This document shows, in pieces, positions 1 through 8,216 of a stretch of 64,000 nt of DNA. Where the stretch lies: contig NZ_RXHU01000015.1 of NCBI RefSeq assembly GCF_003955665.1, positions 124,001 through 188,000 on the forward strand. The letters run 5' to 3'. The DNA is from Paenibacillus whitsoniae. GTDB taxonomy: Bacteria > Bacillota > Bacilli > Paenibacillales > NBRC-103111. The notes beneath the pieces were generated by a model, which was given only the letters and a program-made list of their open reading frames with translations, did no database searches and had not been told where the DNA came from. The number at the start of each line of letters is the position of its first letter. Position 1 is the stretch's first letter. Position numbers and translations under genes: made by a program.

Positions 1-792
1 GACATCATAAACCGTCGGATTATACATGACGAGCACCTGCTCAAAGCCCGCATCCAGCACATGTCCGATCCGCAGCAGAAGCAGGATCACGATGGTCGAG
101 CGAATCCCCGGCAGCGAAATGTGCCAGATTTGCCGCAGCCGGCCTGCACCGTCCACCGTCGCCGCCTGAAACAATTCTTCATTGATGCCGAGAAGCGCCG
201 CCAAATAAATGATCGCGCCCCAGCCGATTTCCTTCCACGTGTCGGAGAAAACGAGAATCCAGCGGAACAGCCCCTCGTCGGATAAAAAGAAAATCGGCTG
301 GAAGCCCAGCGCCTGGATCACTTTGTTCACAATGCCGCTGTTCGGTGACAGCAGATCGACGGCGATGCCGCCGATGACGACCCATGAGATAAAGTGGGGC
401 AAATAAGTGACCGTCTGTACGGCGCGTTTGAACTTCTCCAGTCGGAGCTCGTTCAGCAGCAGCGCCAAGGCGATCGGTGCGGGAAATCCAACAATCAGCT
501 TCATGAGAGAAATCAGCAGTGTGTTGCGGATGACGCGTGGAAATTCATCGAACGTGAACAGCTCGCGAAAATATTGCAACCCCACCCATTTGCTATGAAA
601 CACGCCCTGGATCAGGTTGTAATCCTTGAAGGCGATGATGACGCCGTACATCGGCACATATTTGAATATGATCAGGAAGACGAGCGCCGGAAGCACCATT
701 AGATACAAATCCCAGTACCTCAACAGCGGATGCCTTTGGGCACGTTTCTCCCGCTGCCGATCTCGAATCGATGTCAGTGTTGCAGCTTTCAT
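1..792 (-). CDS. Sugar ABC transporter permease, LplB-like (3' part outside window)
   Basis: An inner-membrane permease of a binding-protein-dependent carbohydrate importer; the gene runs off the left edge so the C-terminus is missing. The visible 264 codons begin MKAATLTSIR, followed by a first membrane segment (LYLMVLPALVFLIIFKYVPMYG) and the typical LplB/YtcP-type text (YNLIQGVFHSKWVGL, FPRVIRNTLLISL, ALALLLNEL). The 'TVDGAGRLRQIWHISLPGI' stretch is the EAA loop that contacts the ATPase. The ATG at 790-792 is preceded by an AGAGGAGAG ribosome site. It lies downstream of the YesM/YesN-type pair but beyond a terminator, so it probably has its own promoter, with a cre-like site near 810-823. 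Substrate unknown; the family often carries oligosaccharides or lipo-sugars. Confidence 0.88.
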   Translation of the reverse strand, partial: MKAATLTSIRDRQREKRAQRHPLLRYWDLYLMVLPALVFLIIFKYVPMYGVIIAFKDYNLIQGVFHSKWVGLQYFRELFTFDEFPRVIRNTLLISLMKLIVGFPAPIALALLLNELRLEKFKRAVQTVTYLPHFISWVVIGGIAVDLLSPNSGIVNKVIQALGFQPIFFLSDEGLFRWILVFSDTWKEIGWGAIIYLAALLGINEELFQAATVDGAGRLRQIWHISLPGIRSTIVILLLLRIGHVLDAGFEQVLVMYNPTVYDV

Positions 793-809
793 GTTGTCTC
801 TCCTCTCTT

Positions 810-823
810 GGAAGCGTTTTTTA
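810..823. promoter_or_regulatory. cre-like site (possible CcpA control of permease)
   Basis: TGGAAGCGTTTTTT, just upstream of the permease start, fits the core TGnAAnCGnT of a catabolite-responsive element but lacks the terminal CA. Similar sites precede the GH5 and GH51 genes in this window. Motif inference only. Confidence 0.35.
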
Positions 824-921
824 TGAGGTATGAGACCATCATAGACCTTTTTCCGTTCTTTTCGTATTCACCTTCTTTTACTATCGTTGCAACTTTTTTT
901 ACTTGTTGGCACAACGCAGGG

Positions 922-949
922 ACAAAAAGAAAGAAGCCGCTGATCGGCT
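922..949 (-). terminator. Rho-independent terminator after the response regulator
   Basis: On the minus strand AGCCG, a 5-nt loop and CGGCT are followed by TCTTTCTTTTTG. It lies directly after the response-regulator stop codon and separates that operon from the permease. Confidence 0.65.
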
Positions 950-957
950 CCTCCCCG

Positions 958-2556
958 CTATTTATTCATCTCGCTGGGCTTGACGCCCCAATATTTCTGG
1001 AAGCTCTTGGAGAAATAGTTAACGTGCTTGTACCCGACCTGCTCGGCCACATCGTACACTTTGAGCCCCTTCGCCAAGAGCTCCTTCGCCTGCTCCATCC
1101 GCATTCGCAGCACATAGTCGGAGAATGACTCGCCGGTTACCTCCTTGAACGTCCGGCTCAAATACGAATAATTGACATAGAGCTGACCGGCGACCGCGTA
1201 CAAACTCAGCTCTTCCTCGTGCAGCCGTTCCCGGGTATACCGGATCACCTCTTCAACCGTCAGCTGAGCGCCGGACTTGCGCTGTCCGGTAATAGCGTCG
1301 CCAATACGCGCCGACATGCGGAGCAGCCACTCTTCAATCTGCTCCCGTGCGAGCAGGCGGCCAAAGCTTTCAAAATACGCATAATCGTTCCCTAGCGTTT
1401 CGCTCAGCGTCCAGCCCTGACCATGCACGATGCCGGCAAGAAGGCACATCAGACGCAGCAGTTGCTCTTTCGCTTCGGTGAGCGGCTTGTCCGGCCCGAA
1501 GCCTTGCTCCATCAGCCGGGCCACAATCTCCTGCCTGCGCTCCGCATGGCCGGACAGAATGGCCAGCTCCAGCTCCTTTTCCAGCTGGCCGAGCTCCGCC
1601 TGCCGCTTGGCGCCGATGCTCGCGCCTCGGTACGGAATGGCGACATCGTGCCCCAGCACAATCCGTTCCTGAAGCGCAGCGCGACTGTGCTTATACGCCA
1701 GAGGCAGCAGCGCCGGCGTCGCGGCGATGGAACCGATGCCCGCGCTGGCCGTTAACTTCAGGCAGTCCTTGACCGTGCCAAGGAGCCGGGCGATGAGCGG
1801 ATTGACCAGGCTATACAGCTCGTCTTCGCCGTAAGCCGGCGGTTTGATGAATAGCGCGACCACCATGCCGTCGTCCTCCTGAATGACCGCACAGTCCTCG
1901 CCCTCTAGCAAATCTCTCGCAATCGTATACAGCGAGAATTGTACCAGAGCCCGGTCGTCCGCTTGGAACCGTTCATTTCTCTTCAAAATCGGATCCATAT
2001 CCAGCGTCACGGGCAGCATGAGACCCGCCTGCCCTTCCAGCTTCAGATCGCGGCGGTGCCTGTCCAACTCCCATTCGGCATAACGGCCATGGAGCCAGCC
2101 TTTATAGAACATTGCCTTCAAATGGGGCACATGCTCCTGCCACCGGCTTTCCAACTGCGCAAGATGATGCGCCTCGCGCAGATCTTTTTCGCGCTGCGCT
2201 TTCGCTTCCAGCACCGCACCCGCAATCTCCTCATTGTCTGCCGGCTTGATCAAATATTTCAACACACCGTGCTCGATGCCTTGCCGCGCGTATTCAAAAT
2301 CATCATAGCCGGTCAGAATAATCAGCTTGATATAGGATGCCTGCCGCCGCACTTCCCCGGCGAGTTCGAGGCCGCTCATTTCCGGCATTTGAATGTCCGT
2401 CAGAATGATGTCGACATGATCGCTGCGCACAACAGCCAGCGCTTCGCTACCCGTCGACACGGCATCGACCAGCTCAACCCCTAGCTCCCGCCAATCAATC
2501 CCCTCCGCCAGACGCTCACGCACATGCGGTTCATCTTCCACAATTAACAGCCTCAT
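958..2556 (-). CDS. YesN-type response regulator with AraC DNA-binding domain
   Basis: A 532-residue transcription factor. Residues 1-120 form a receiver domain (LIVEDE at the start, phospho-Asp in ILTDIQMPEMSG, LKYLIKPA at the end). About 300 residues of poorly conserved middle region follow. Roughly residues 430-530 form an AraC-type double helix-turn-helix (YVNYSYLSRTFKEVTGESFSDYVLRMRM, YKHVNYFSKSFQKYWGVKPSEM). Its start overlaps the kinase stop by 4 bp (2553-2556), implying translational coupling and pairing. In this family the pair senses extracellular sugars and activates a nearby ABC importer, here presumably the permease gene at the left edge. Confidence 0.93.
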   Translation of the reverse strand: MRLLIVEDEPHVRERLAEGIDWRELGVELVDAVSTGSEALAVVRSDHVDIILTDIQMPEMSGLELAGEVRRQASYIKLIILTGYDDFEYARQGIEHGVLKYLIKPADNEEIAGAVLEAKAQREKDLREAHHLAQLESRWQEHVPHLKAMFYKGWLHGRYAEWELDRHRRDLKLEGQAGLMLPVTLDMDPILKRNERFQADDRALVQFSLYTIARDLLEGEDCAVIQEDDGMVVALFIKPPAYGEDELYSLVNPLIARLLGTVKDCLKLTASAGIGSIAATPALLPLAYKHSRAALQERIVLGHDVAIPYRGASIGAKRQAELGQLEKELELAILSGHAERRQEIVARLMEQGFGPDKPLTEAKEQLLRLMCLLAGIVHGQGWTLSETLGNDYAYFESFGRLLAREQIEEWLLRMSARIGDAITGQRKSGAQLTVEEVIRYTRERLHEEELSLYAVAGQLYVNYSYLSRTFKEVTGESFSDYVLRMRMEQAKELLAKGLKVYDVAEQVGYKHVNYFSKSFQKYWGVKPSEMNK

Positions 2557-4295
2557 AGCTCCTCATCCTCCTGTTTCACCGGAATTGTCAGGACGACAGT
2601 CGTCCCTTGACCGAATACACTTTCAACCGTGACATCCGCCTTCTCACCGTAGTACAGCTTCAGACGGGATTTCACATTTTTCAGCCCAAAATACATCTTC
2701 GACGGACTTCCCTCCGCCTGCCGATACGACCGGCTTGTAATCAGATTCAACGCCTGCTGCAGATCAGCCAGCTTCTCCGGCGGGATACCCTGCCCGGTAT
2801 CCTTAACCTCGATGCTCAGCTTGTCCGCCTCAAGCGAAGAACGAATGGACAGCTCGCCGCCCTGCCGATTGCGTTCCAAACCATGCACGATCGCATTTTC
2901 CACCACCGGCTGCAAAATCAGTTTCAGCAGAACAAGCGGCTTCGTTCGCTCCTCGAGCTGAATGTTCACCGTAAGATGATCCGAACGCAGCTGCTGAACC
3001 CGAATGTAATACATAAGATGCTGAATCGTTTCCTCCAGCGTAAACGTCTCTCTCCCCTTACCCAGACTAACACGGAAAAACCGCGCCAAATTAATGACCA
3101 TATCGCTGATCACATGCACCTTATGCTTCAGCGCGACCGAGTAGATGGAATCCAGCGTGTTATAGAGAAAATGCGGATTAATCTGCGACTGCAGCAAGCT
3201 GAATTCCGTCTTGGCGAGCCGCAGCTCTTTGGCGTAATCTTCCTCGATCATTTGCCGCTGCGCTTCCGCCATCCGATTGAAGCCGTTCATCACATAGCCG
3301 AACTCGTCCTTGCGGCGATGCTTCACGCGGGCGGACAAGTTCCCTCCGCTGAACTGCTTGAACGCGCCGGACAACTCGCTAAGGGGCTTTGCAATTGCGG
3401 CATAGACGAGCCAGGCCGTCCAGACGGCCAGTACGATACTGACCGCGATAATCCAGTAGGTGATTTGTTGGAGCTGGTGCGACAGCTTGAACAATTCCAC
3501 GCGCGGCTGCTGCAGTTGAATCGACCAGAAGCCGTTGCCTGCCTGGATGGACAAGTCTTTCTTTTCCGAATCCAAGGCGACCGCCGGCTGCTGCCTATTC
3601 GTATCCAGCACAAACTCCTCGTTGTAATACAGCGTGATATTCATGTTCGCTGACGTCTGTAAGTGCTGAATAATTTGGCGAAAAGAGGACTTGTCCACCG
3701 CCAGCACGAGCACGTTCGGCTCCTTGTTGCGGCTGAGCACATCCAGCAGCCTGGCAAAATAGATCGTATCCCGCGTCAAATACTTGGAGGCGCCGGAATT
3801 GGAGGCGGTCGGTACATACACGACAAGGCCGCCGTTCGCGTCCAGCGTCCGCCTGAACCACGTCTCCTGATTCACCCCCGGCCATTTAATGCCGCCGGTC
3901 GCTGTGGAGAGCCCATTCTCACTGCTCCCATGCAAAATAAAAGCATCTTTGATCGCGCCATTGACATTGGTCAAGGCGGTCAGCTGCTGTTGCACCGTAT
4001 GAAGCTCATACAGGTGCTCCGGACTTAACGGATCGTCGATATTGTTCCAGACGTCGACAATCGTCGGGTTCGAGCCGATCAGCAGCGTTTGCTGATCCAT
4101 ATTTTTGGTCAGCTGCTCGATGTACTCGAGCGTCGTCAGCAGCGCGCCCCGCGTGCGGTCGTTGATCTGTCCGTTCAGGATGCGCTGCGAATAATCGTTA
4201 GAGAAAATGCTGACAAACACCAGCGGCAGCAAAATAAGCAAAAACGTGCCGGTCAGTTTGAATTGAATCGAATGTAAGCGCTCTACAATTCTCAT
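2553..4295 (-). CDS. YesM-type sensor histidine kinase
   Basis: A 580-residue membrane kinase. An N-terminal membrane segment lies near residues 12-35, followed by an extracytoplasmic sensor region and a second membrane segment near 275-300 (YWIIAVSIVLAVWTAWLVY). A HAMP linker follows (residues 300-350). The His_kinase domain has the phospho-acceptor His in QSQINPHFLYNTLDSI. The HATPase domain has the N-box VVENAIVHGL and G-box DTGQGIPPEKL. It overlaps the upstream AraC gene by 4 bp and the downstream regulator by 4 bp, giving a tightly coupled three-gene operon. Confidence 0.94.
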   Translation of the reverse strand: MRIVERLHSIQFKLTGTFLLILLPLVFVSIFSNDYSQRILNGQINDRTRGALLTTLEYIEQLTKNMDQQTLLIGSNPTIVDVWNNIDDPLSPEHLYELHTVQQQLTALTNVNGAIKDAFILHGSSENGLSTATGGIKWPGVNQETWFRRTLDANGGLVVYVPTASNSGASKYLTRDTIYFARLLDVLSRNKEPNVLVLAVDKSSFRQIIQHLQTSANMNITLYYNEEFVLDTNRQQPAVALDSEKKDLSIQAGNGFWSIQLQQPRVELFKLSHQLQQITYWIIAVSIVLAVWTAWLVYAAIAKPLSELSGAFKQFSGGNLSARVKHRRKDEFGYVMNGFNRMAEAQRQMIEEDYAKELRLAKTEFSLLQSQINPHFLYNTLDSIYSVALKHKVHVISDMVINLARFFRVSLGKGRETFTLEETIQHLMYYIRVQQLRSDHLTVNIQLEERTKPLVLLKLILQPVVENAIVHGLERNRQGGELSIRSSLEADKLSIEVKDTGQGIPPEKLADLQQALNLITSRSYRQAEGSPSKMYFGLKNVKSRLKLYYGEKADVTVESVFGQGTTVVLTIPVKQEDEEL

Positions 4296-5071
4296 GTCAG
4301 CCGCTGCACCTCCCGCACGATGGACGAGGGCGGGTAGCCCATCGTTTTTTTGAATACCCGATTGAAATGCGCCTGGTCGCTGTAGCCCAGATAGTCGGAC
4401 ACCTCGCGAATCGTCATGCGGGTATTCAGGATCAGATCCCGCGCCGCATGAACGCGAACTTGATGCATGTAACTGATCGGCGTCAAGCCCGTCACTTCCT
4501 TGAACGACTGCGTGACATAATTCGGCGCTCGGTCGACAAGCCGGGCCAGCTCCTCAATCCGAATCGGCTCGCGGTAGTGCGCCGCAATGTATTTCTGAAC
4601 CTCGCTCATCAGGCGCAGCTTGACGGAGGTGAACCGGCTGTCCATCGTTTCCTGAACGAAGCAGCCGAGCAGTTCAATCGCGATACCGCTGCAAATCACA
4701 TCGGCGAAGGGCAATTGCCCGAACCAATGCTGCGATAAAATGGTGAACCGCTGCTTCATATAGTCATAGCTGCGGGCTCGCAGCATGCGATAGCCGCCTG
4801 TGTCCGCCAGCAGCTCCCGACCCCGCTCATCCAGATGGAAGTGCGCGGAATATTTCTGATGCGGCCCATCCGCCGCGTTCTCGCCGGCGCGCATGACCCC
4901 TTTGCGAATCAGCAGCAGGTCCCCTTTTTCAAGCAGCAGCGTCTCGTCCTCCAAGGTATACAGAACACTGCCATGCGTGACCAAAATCAAAATATCCGTC
5001 AACGTCGCCTCGGCTTCCTTGCGCCACTCCGCATGCATATCGTCCAGATACACCGATACCAGCTCCAGCAC
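4292..5071 (-). CDS. AraC-family transcriptional regulator with N-terminal cupin
   Basis: A 259-residue regulator: an N-terminal cupin-like sugar-binding half (residues 1-150) and a C-terminal AraC double helix-turn-helix (IRIEELARLVDRAPNYVTQSFKEVTGL and IREVSDYLGYSDQAHFNRVFKKTMGYPPSS). The GTG start at 5069-5071 is chosen because GGAGG lies 7 bp before it. It is the first gene of the regulator-kinase-response regulator operon and is divergent from the Rieske/amidohydrolase pair. The intergenic direct repeats at 5121-5141 could be its operator. Confidence 0.9.
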   Translation of the reverse strand: MLELVSVYLDDMHAEWRKEAEATLTDILILVTHGSVLYTLEDETLLLEKGDLLLIRKGVMRAGENAADGPHQKYSAHFHLDERGRELLADTGGYRMLRARSYDYMKQRFTILSQHWFGQLPFADVICSGIAIELLGCFVQETMDSRFTSVKLRLMSEVQKYIAAHYREPIRIEELARLVDRAPNYVTQSFKEVTGLTPISYMHQVRVHAARDLILNTRMTIREVSDYLGYSDQAHFNRVFKKTMGYPPSSIVREVQRLT

Positions 5072-5120
5072 AGCTTCGCCTCCTCTCTTTTAACAAAACC
5101 TTAGAATCGTTCAAATAGAA

Positions 5121-5141
5121 ATGGTTTTCTCAATGGTTTTC
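5121..5141. promoter_or_regulatory. Direct repeat, possible AraC operator
   Basis: Two exact copies of ATGGTTTTC (5121-5129 and 5133-5141), 12 bp apart, lie between the divergent AraC gene and the Rieske gene. Direct half-sites roughly one helical turn apart are usual for AraC-type regulators. Function is inferred. Confidence 0.35.
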
Positions 5142-5194
5142 GATGCTGATTATCTCTACAATGAAATCATAAACCACTAAGGGAGCTGAGGCAA

Positions 5195-5578
5195 ATGGAT
5201 TTATATCCAGTCTCCGCAGTAGACGATCTGCCAGAGGGTAAATTTAAAATCGTTCAAGTAGGGAAGCGCTCCATCGGCGTGTACAACGTGAAAGGCGACT
5301 ATTATGCCGTGCTCAATTACTGCCCTCATCAAGGCGCCGAATTGTGCAAGGGGCCGGTCTGCGGGACGACGCTGGAGTCGAACGTGTTCGAATTCATCTA
5401 TGGCCGCGACCAGGAAATTGTCCGCTGTCCCTGGCACGGATGGGAGTTCGATCTCAAAACGGGGAAATCGCTGTTCAGCGAGAAAGTCCGCACGCGCAGC
5501 TATCCGGTCGTCGTGGAGAACGGCACCGTACACCTGGTCATCGGCGCGGAAGCGAATAAGGAGGGAACTCACGTATGA
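5195..5578 (+). CDS. Rieske [2Fe-2S] ferredoxin-like protein
   Basis: A 127-residue soluble Rieske protein. Both cluster-binding boxes are present: CPHQGAELC (C-x-H) near residue 43 and CPWHGWEF (C-x-x-H) near residue 75. Their spacing is longer than in small ferredoxins and resembles the N-terminal domain of ring-hydroxylating oxygenases, but no catalytic domain follows. The ATG is preceded by AGGGAG. Its stop overlaps the amidohydrolase start (ATGA at 5575-5578), so the two are probably made together. It could supply electrons to an oxygenase encoded elsewhere. The pairing with an amidohydrolase suggests breakdown of an aromatic or decarboxylatable acid. Confidence 0.88.
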   Translation: MDLYPVSAVDDLPEGKFKIVQVGKRSIGVYNVKGDYYAVLNYCPHQGAELCKGPVCGTTLESNVFEFIYGRDQEIVRCPWHGWEFDLKTGKSLFSEKVRTRSYPVVVENGTVHLVIGAEANKEGTHV

Positions 5579-6642
5579 AAACCGTAACCAAACTGCCTGT
5601 CATCGATTGCGACGTCCATAACCAGCTCCGCAGCGGCAAGGATCTGCTTCCTTATCTGGATGAACCGTGGCGCAGCCATGCCGCCCAGTTCGGCATTCCC
5701 GGCGCAGGCCTGCCTTATTCTTCGCCGATCGGCAATAAACGCAAAGACGCTAATCCGCCCGGCGGCGGCCCTGTCGGTTCCGATCCCGCGTATATGCTGG
5801 AGCATTACGTCCATCCGTTTAACGTCGAGTACGCGCTGTTGTGCTCGGATTCCTTCATTAGCGCATCGGGTTTGGCCGATGCCGACTATGCCGCTGCCCT
5901 GTGCCGCGCCTACAACGATTATGTACTCGCGGAATGGATTCCGCAGAGTCCAAAGTACAAAACCTACATGTGCATCGCCACGCAGGATCCCGAGCAAGCG
6001 GTACGGGAAATCGACCGCATCGGCCCGCACCCGGACATCGTCGCCGTCAGCGTGACCGGCGGATCTCGCATGCCGTACGGCCAGCGCTTCTTCCACCCGA
6101 TCTATGAAGCGTGCGAACGGCATGGCCTGCCTCTGGTGATGCACCCCGGCGCAGAAGGCGCGGGCATCTTCAACCCTCCTACCGCCGTCGGCCACGTCAC
6201 CAACTATTTGCAGTGGCACACGTGCCTCTCCCAGACGTTCATGGCGCATCTTGTCAGCTTCGTTTGCGATGGCGTGTTCGAGAAATACCCGAACTTTAAA
6301 GTCGTGCTGTGCGAGGGCGGCGTGACCTGGCTGCCTCCTCTGCTGTGGCGGCTCGACAAGAACTACAAGGCGCTGCGCTCCTCGGTCCCTTGGCTGAAGC
6401 GGCTGCCAAGCGAGTATGTCCGCGATCATATCTTCATCACGACGCAGCCGATCGAAGAGCCGGACAATCCGAAGCATCTGGCGGCGATGTTCGAGATGTT
6501 CGACGCCGAGAACATGCTGCTCTTCTCGAGTGACTATCCGCATTGGGATTTCGACGATCCCACGAAAATCCTGCGCTGGCTACCCGAGGACAAGCAGCGT
6601 AAAATTTTCAGCGAGAATGCACGGAAACTATTTCGGTTGTAG
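5575..6642 (+). CDS. Amidohydrolase-2 family metal enzyme, ACMSD-like
   Basis: A 355-residue TIM-barrel hydrolase/decarboxylase of the family containing 2-amino-3-carboxymuconate semialdehyde decarboxylase. Visible metal-site text is IDCDVHN at residue 9, LVMHPGAEG near 190 and SSDYPHWDFDDP near 320. The first motif is DxDxH rather than the HxH of many relatives. Typical family phrases (FEKYPNFKVVLCEGG, ENMLLFSSDYPH) support the call. It is translationally coupled to the Rieske protein. Substrate unknown. Confidence 0.87.
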   Translation: MKTVTKLPVIDCDVHNQLRSGKDLLPYLDEPWRSHAAQFGIPGAGLPYSSPIGNKRKDANPPGGGPVGSDPAYMLEHYVHPFNVEYALLCSDSFISASGLADADYAAALCRAYNDYVLAEWIPQSPKYKTYMCIATQDPEQAVREIDRIGPHPDIVAVSVTGGSRMPYGQRFFHPIYEACERHGLPLVMHPGAEGAGIFNPPTAVGHVTNYLQWHTCLSQTFMAHLVSFVCDGVFEKYPNFKVVLCEGGVTWLPPLLWRLDKNYKALRSSVPWLKRLPSEYVRDHIFITTQPIEEPDNPKHLAAMFEMFDAENMLLFSSDYPHWDFDDPTKILRWLPEDKQRKIFSENARKLFRL

Positions 6643-6685
6643 GGGGAGGGGGCCCTCCCTCCGCACCTTCCTTGCGCCTGCCTGT

Positions 6686-6711
6686 GATTCAGCATCCGTC
6701 CAAACGGGTAC
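6686..6711 (+). promoter_or_regulatory. Weak SigB-like promoter
   Basis: GATTCA (6686-6691), exactly 14 nt, then GGGTAC (6706-6711), upstream of the small membrane protein at 6758. It differs by one base at -35 and one at -10 from the strong SigB-type promoters nearby, so it is tentative. Confidence 0.35.
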
Positions 6712-6757
6712 TGATAAATAGGAAGATTGACCATTCCAAGCGAGGGAGCTGATCGAA

Positions 6758-6916
6758 ATGGAACCGATGAAAAGCGTAGACATTGAAGAGAAGCATATCG
6801 AGCAAAAATACGACAAAGGCCTTGTCGCCTCCACCTTCATCAAATATGCGGCGTATATCGTGATCGTCTTCGGACTGTTGTATTTCCTGGTTCGTTACGT
6901 GTTTCCGTTATTCTAA
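6758..6916 (+). CDS. Small single-span membrane protein (52 aa)
   Basis: A 52-residue protein, MEPMKSVDIEEK..., with a charged N-terminal half and one hydrophobic span (YAAYIVIVFGLLYFLVRYVFPLF) reaching the C-terminus. CGAGGGAG precedes the ATG by about 10 bp, and a good terminator follows. No family recognised. The organisation (weak SigB-like promoter, ribosome site, terminator) supports a real gene in the stress cluster. Confidence 0.72.
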   Translation: MEPMKSVDIEEKHIEQKYDKGLVASTFIKYAAYIVIVFGLLYFLVRYVFPLF

Positions 6917-6933
6917 GAGTAGTTCCAGTCCTC

Positions 6934-6970
6934 AGCCCCTGTGTTCGTTCAGAGCGCAGGGGCTTATTAT
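6934..6970 (+). terminator. Terminator after small membrane protein
   Basis: AGCCCCTG (6934-6941) pairs with CAGGGGCT (6957-6964), followed by TATTAT. Confidence 0.65.
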
Positions 6971-7023
6971 GCGTTGCGGGAGGTTGCCCCTCCATAATGC
7001 GCCTGCCGCCACTCCTCCAATGT

Positions 7024-7207
7024 ACTGGAATTTCTCCAGTTCATTATTGCGTTTCTGAACAAATCGGGGGTTCGAACTGGAATTCTTCCAGTATATTTGC
7101 CCCGTTTAGCGTTCATTCTCCGTAAATGGCTGAAACGAACTGGAGGTTTTCCAGTTCACCTAGCACATGTGCAGCTTCCACGCGAAATGAACTGGAGGTT
7201 TTCCAGT
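7024..7207. repeat. Four-palindrome intergenic array A (ACTGGA-N5-TCCAGT)
   Basis: Four copies of a 17-bp palindrome, ACTGGA + 5 nt + TCCAGT, start at 7024, 7076, 7139 and 7191, so the spacings are 52, 63 and 52 bp. All eight arms are perfect; loops are atttc, attct, ggttt and ggttt. The DNA between copies 1-2 resembles the reverse complement of that between copies 3-4. A small imperfect palindrome (TTTAGCG/CGTAAA, 7105-7126) sits at the exact midpoint, 7115.5. No ORF of credible composition overlaps it. This accounts for most of the 525-bp gap between the small membrane protein and uspA. Confidence 0.85.
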
Positions 7208-7328
7208 TCATGGACACGCAAAACGCTTAACTTGCTTGACGCCGTCTGGCTCCCCTTGATATCTGTTTAAGCGAACAACCAGTTGCCTTAACCTCGTCAC
7301 AATGGCTTTGCACCCGCTAAGCGTACAC

Positions 7329-7370
7329 CAAAACGCCCCTTCCAGCTCATCATTGAGCCAAAAGGGGCGT
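7329..7370 (-). terminator. Terminator downstream of uspA
   Basis: On the minus strand ACGCCCCTT and AAGGGGCGT arms enclose a 20-nt loop and are followed by TTTTGG. It lies about 70 bp after the uspA stop. Confidence 0.55.
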
Positions 7371-7441
7371 CTACATTCATGTGCGTAGTTCCCGGCCGCG
7401 GCCAAGCGTCGACTTCGCGGCTTGCTTCCTGCGTCTGCGCA

Positions 7442-7894
7442 CTACATGTTCTCCTTAACCACCAGCACCGGAATCGAGGCGTTCTGCACGACATCGTGGC
7501 TGACGCTGCCCAGCAGGAACTTCTTTATGCCGCTTAATCCCCGATTGCCGATCACGATCAGATCGCAATCGTTGGTTTCGGCAAAGCTTACGATAGCAGC
7601 GGCCGGATTGTTATCGATGAGCGATTCATACGAGCACATTGCATGCAGGGCAAGCCTCGACTCCGCTTGTTCCAGCGTCTGCCTTGCCTCCGCTTCCAAT
7701 TGCGACTGCACCTCCACCGATGCGATAGCCGGCATCATGTAGGCATCCCCAGCAGCAACCAGCTTTGGCTGATTTACATTCAGCACATACACGTGCACAT
7801 CTTTATTCCATTTGCTGAGCTCGATCGTTTTCTCGAGCGCTTTATTGGCTCCTTCAGAACCGTCATACGCCAGGACAATTTTTCGACAAAACAT
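7442..7894 (-). CDS. Universal stress protein, UspA family
   Basis: A 150-residue UspA-fold protein. It opens MFCRKIVLAYDGSEGANKAL and ends with the ATP-loop motif VIGNRGLSGIKKFLLGSVSHDVVQNASIPVLVV (G-2x-G-9x-G-S type), so ATP binding is likely. The ATG at 7892-7894 is chosen because AAGGAAGG lies 8 bp upstream; an in-frame GTG at 7903 overlaps that ribosome site. It is 66 bp downstream of the DUF1328 gene and may be co-transcribed with it from the SigB-type promoter. Confidence 0.93.
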   Translation of the reverse strand: MFCRKIVLAYDGSEGANKALEKTIELSKWNKDVHVYVLNVNQPKLVAAGDAYMMPAIASVEVQSQLEAEARQTLEQAESRLALHAMCSYESLIDNNPAAAIVSFAETNDCDLIVIGNRGLSGIKKFLLGSVSHDVVQNASIPVLVVKENM

Positions 7895-7960
7895 AAGATA
7901 CACCTTCCTTCCAGGATTTGAATGGAAATGATGGCTGCTCTTCTGCCAGCCGGGATTCGT

Positions 7961-8125
7961 CTACACGCTGCTGCGTTTTCCGAAAATAAAGGAGAGGATC
8001 GACATGATCAAGAAGACGAAGAACAATATTTTAGCAATGCCTACCGCCGTGGATACGATGCCGAAAAATCCGAAAACAGCTGCAATCAACGCAATAATCA
8101 GAAACATGACAGCCCAACCTAGCAT
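7961..8125 (-). CDS. DUF1328 (YtjA-like) small membrane protein
   Basis: A 54-residue hydrophobic protein, [20 protein letters not shown]..., with two membrane spans and the glycine-rich text typical of DUF1328 proteins. AGAAGGTG precedes the ATG at 8123-8125. DUF1328 proteins are often stress-linked small membrane proteins of unknown mechanism. A clear SigB-type promoter lies 46-71 bp upstream. Confidence 0.85.
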   Translation of the reverse strand: MLGWAVMFLIIALIAAVFGFFGIVSTAVGIAKILFFVFLIMSILSFIFGKRSSV

Positions 8126-8170
8126 AGACAACACCTTCTTTTCATTATTGTAATTCGGCTACAAGATCTA

Positions 8171-8196
8171 TTACCCGCCTTGCTTATCGTTGAAAC
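8171..8196 (-). promoter_or_regulatory. SigB-type promoter for DUF1328 (and probably uspA)
   Basis: On the minus strand: GTTTCA (8191-8196), 14-nt spacer, GGGTAA (8171-8176). This matches the SigB consensus GTTTnn / GGGTAT-like with the 14-nt spacer seen for other genes of this cluster. Confidence 0.75.
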
Positions 8197-8216
8197 ACCC
8201 CAATGTTCAAGAACGT

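Noticed and set aside
7024..7207. The palindromic arrays (here and at 32.9, 37.3 and 61.2 kb) look superficially like short CRISPR arrays.
   Set aside because: Units are only 15-26 bp, partly divergent, always four in number, with a longer central gap and mirror symmetry. In array C the outer pairs are in opposite orientations. No cas genes or leader are present.
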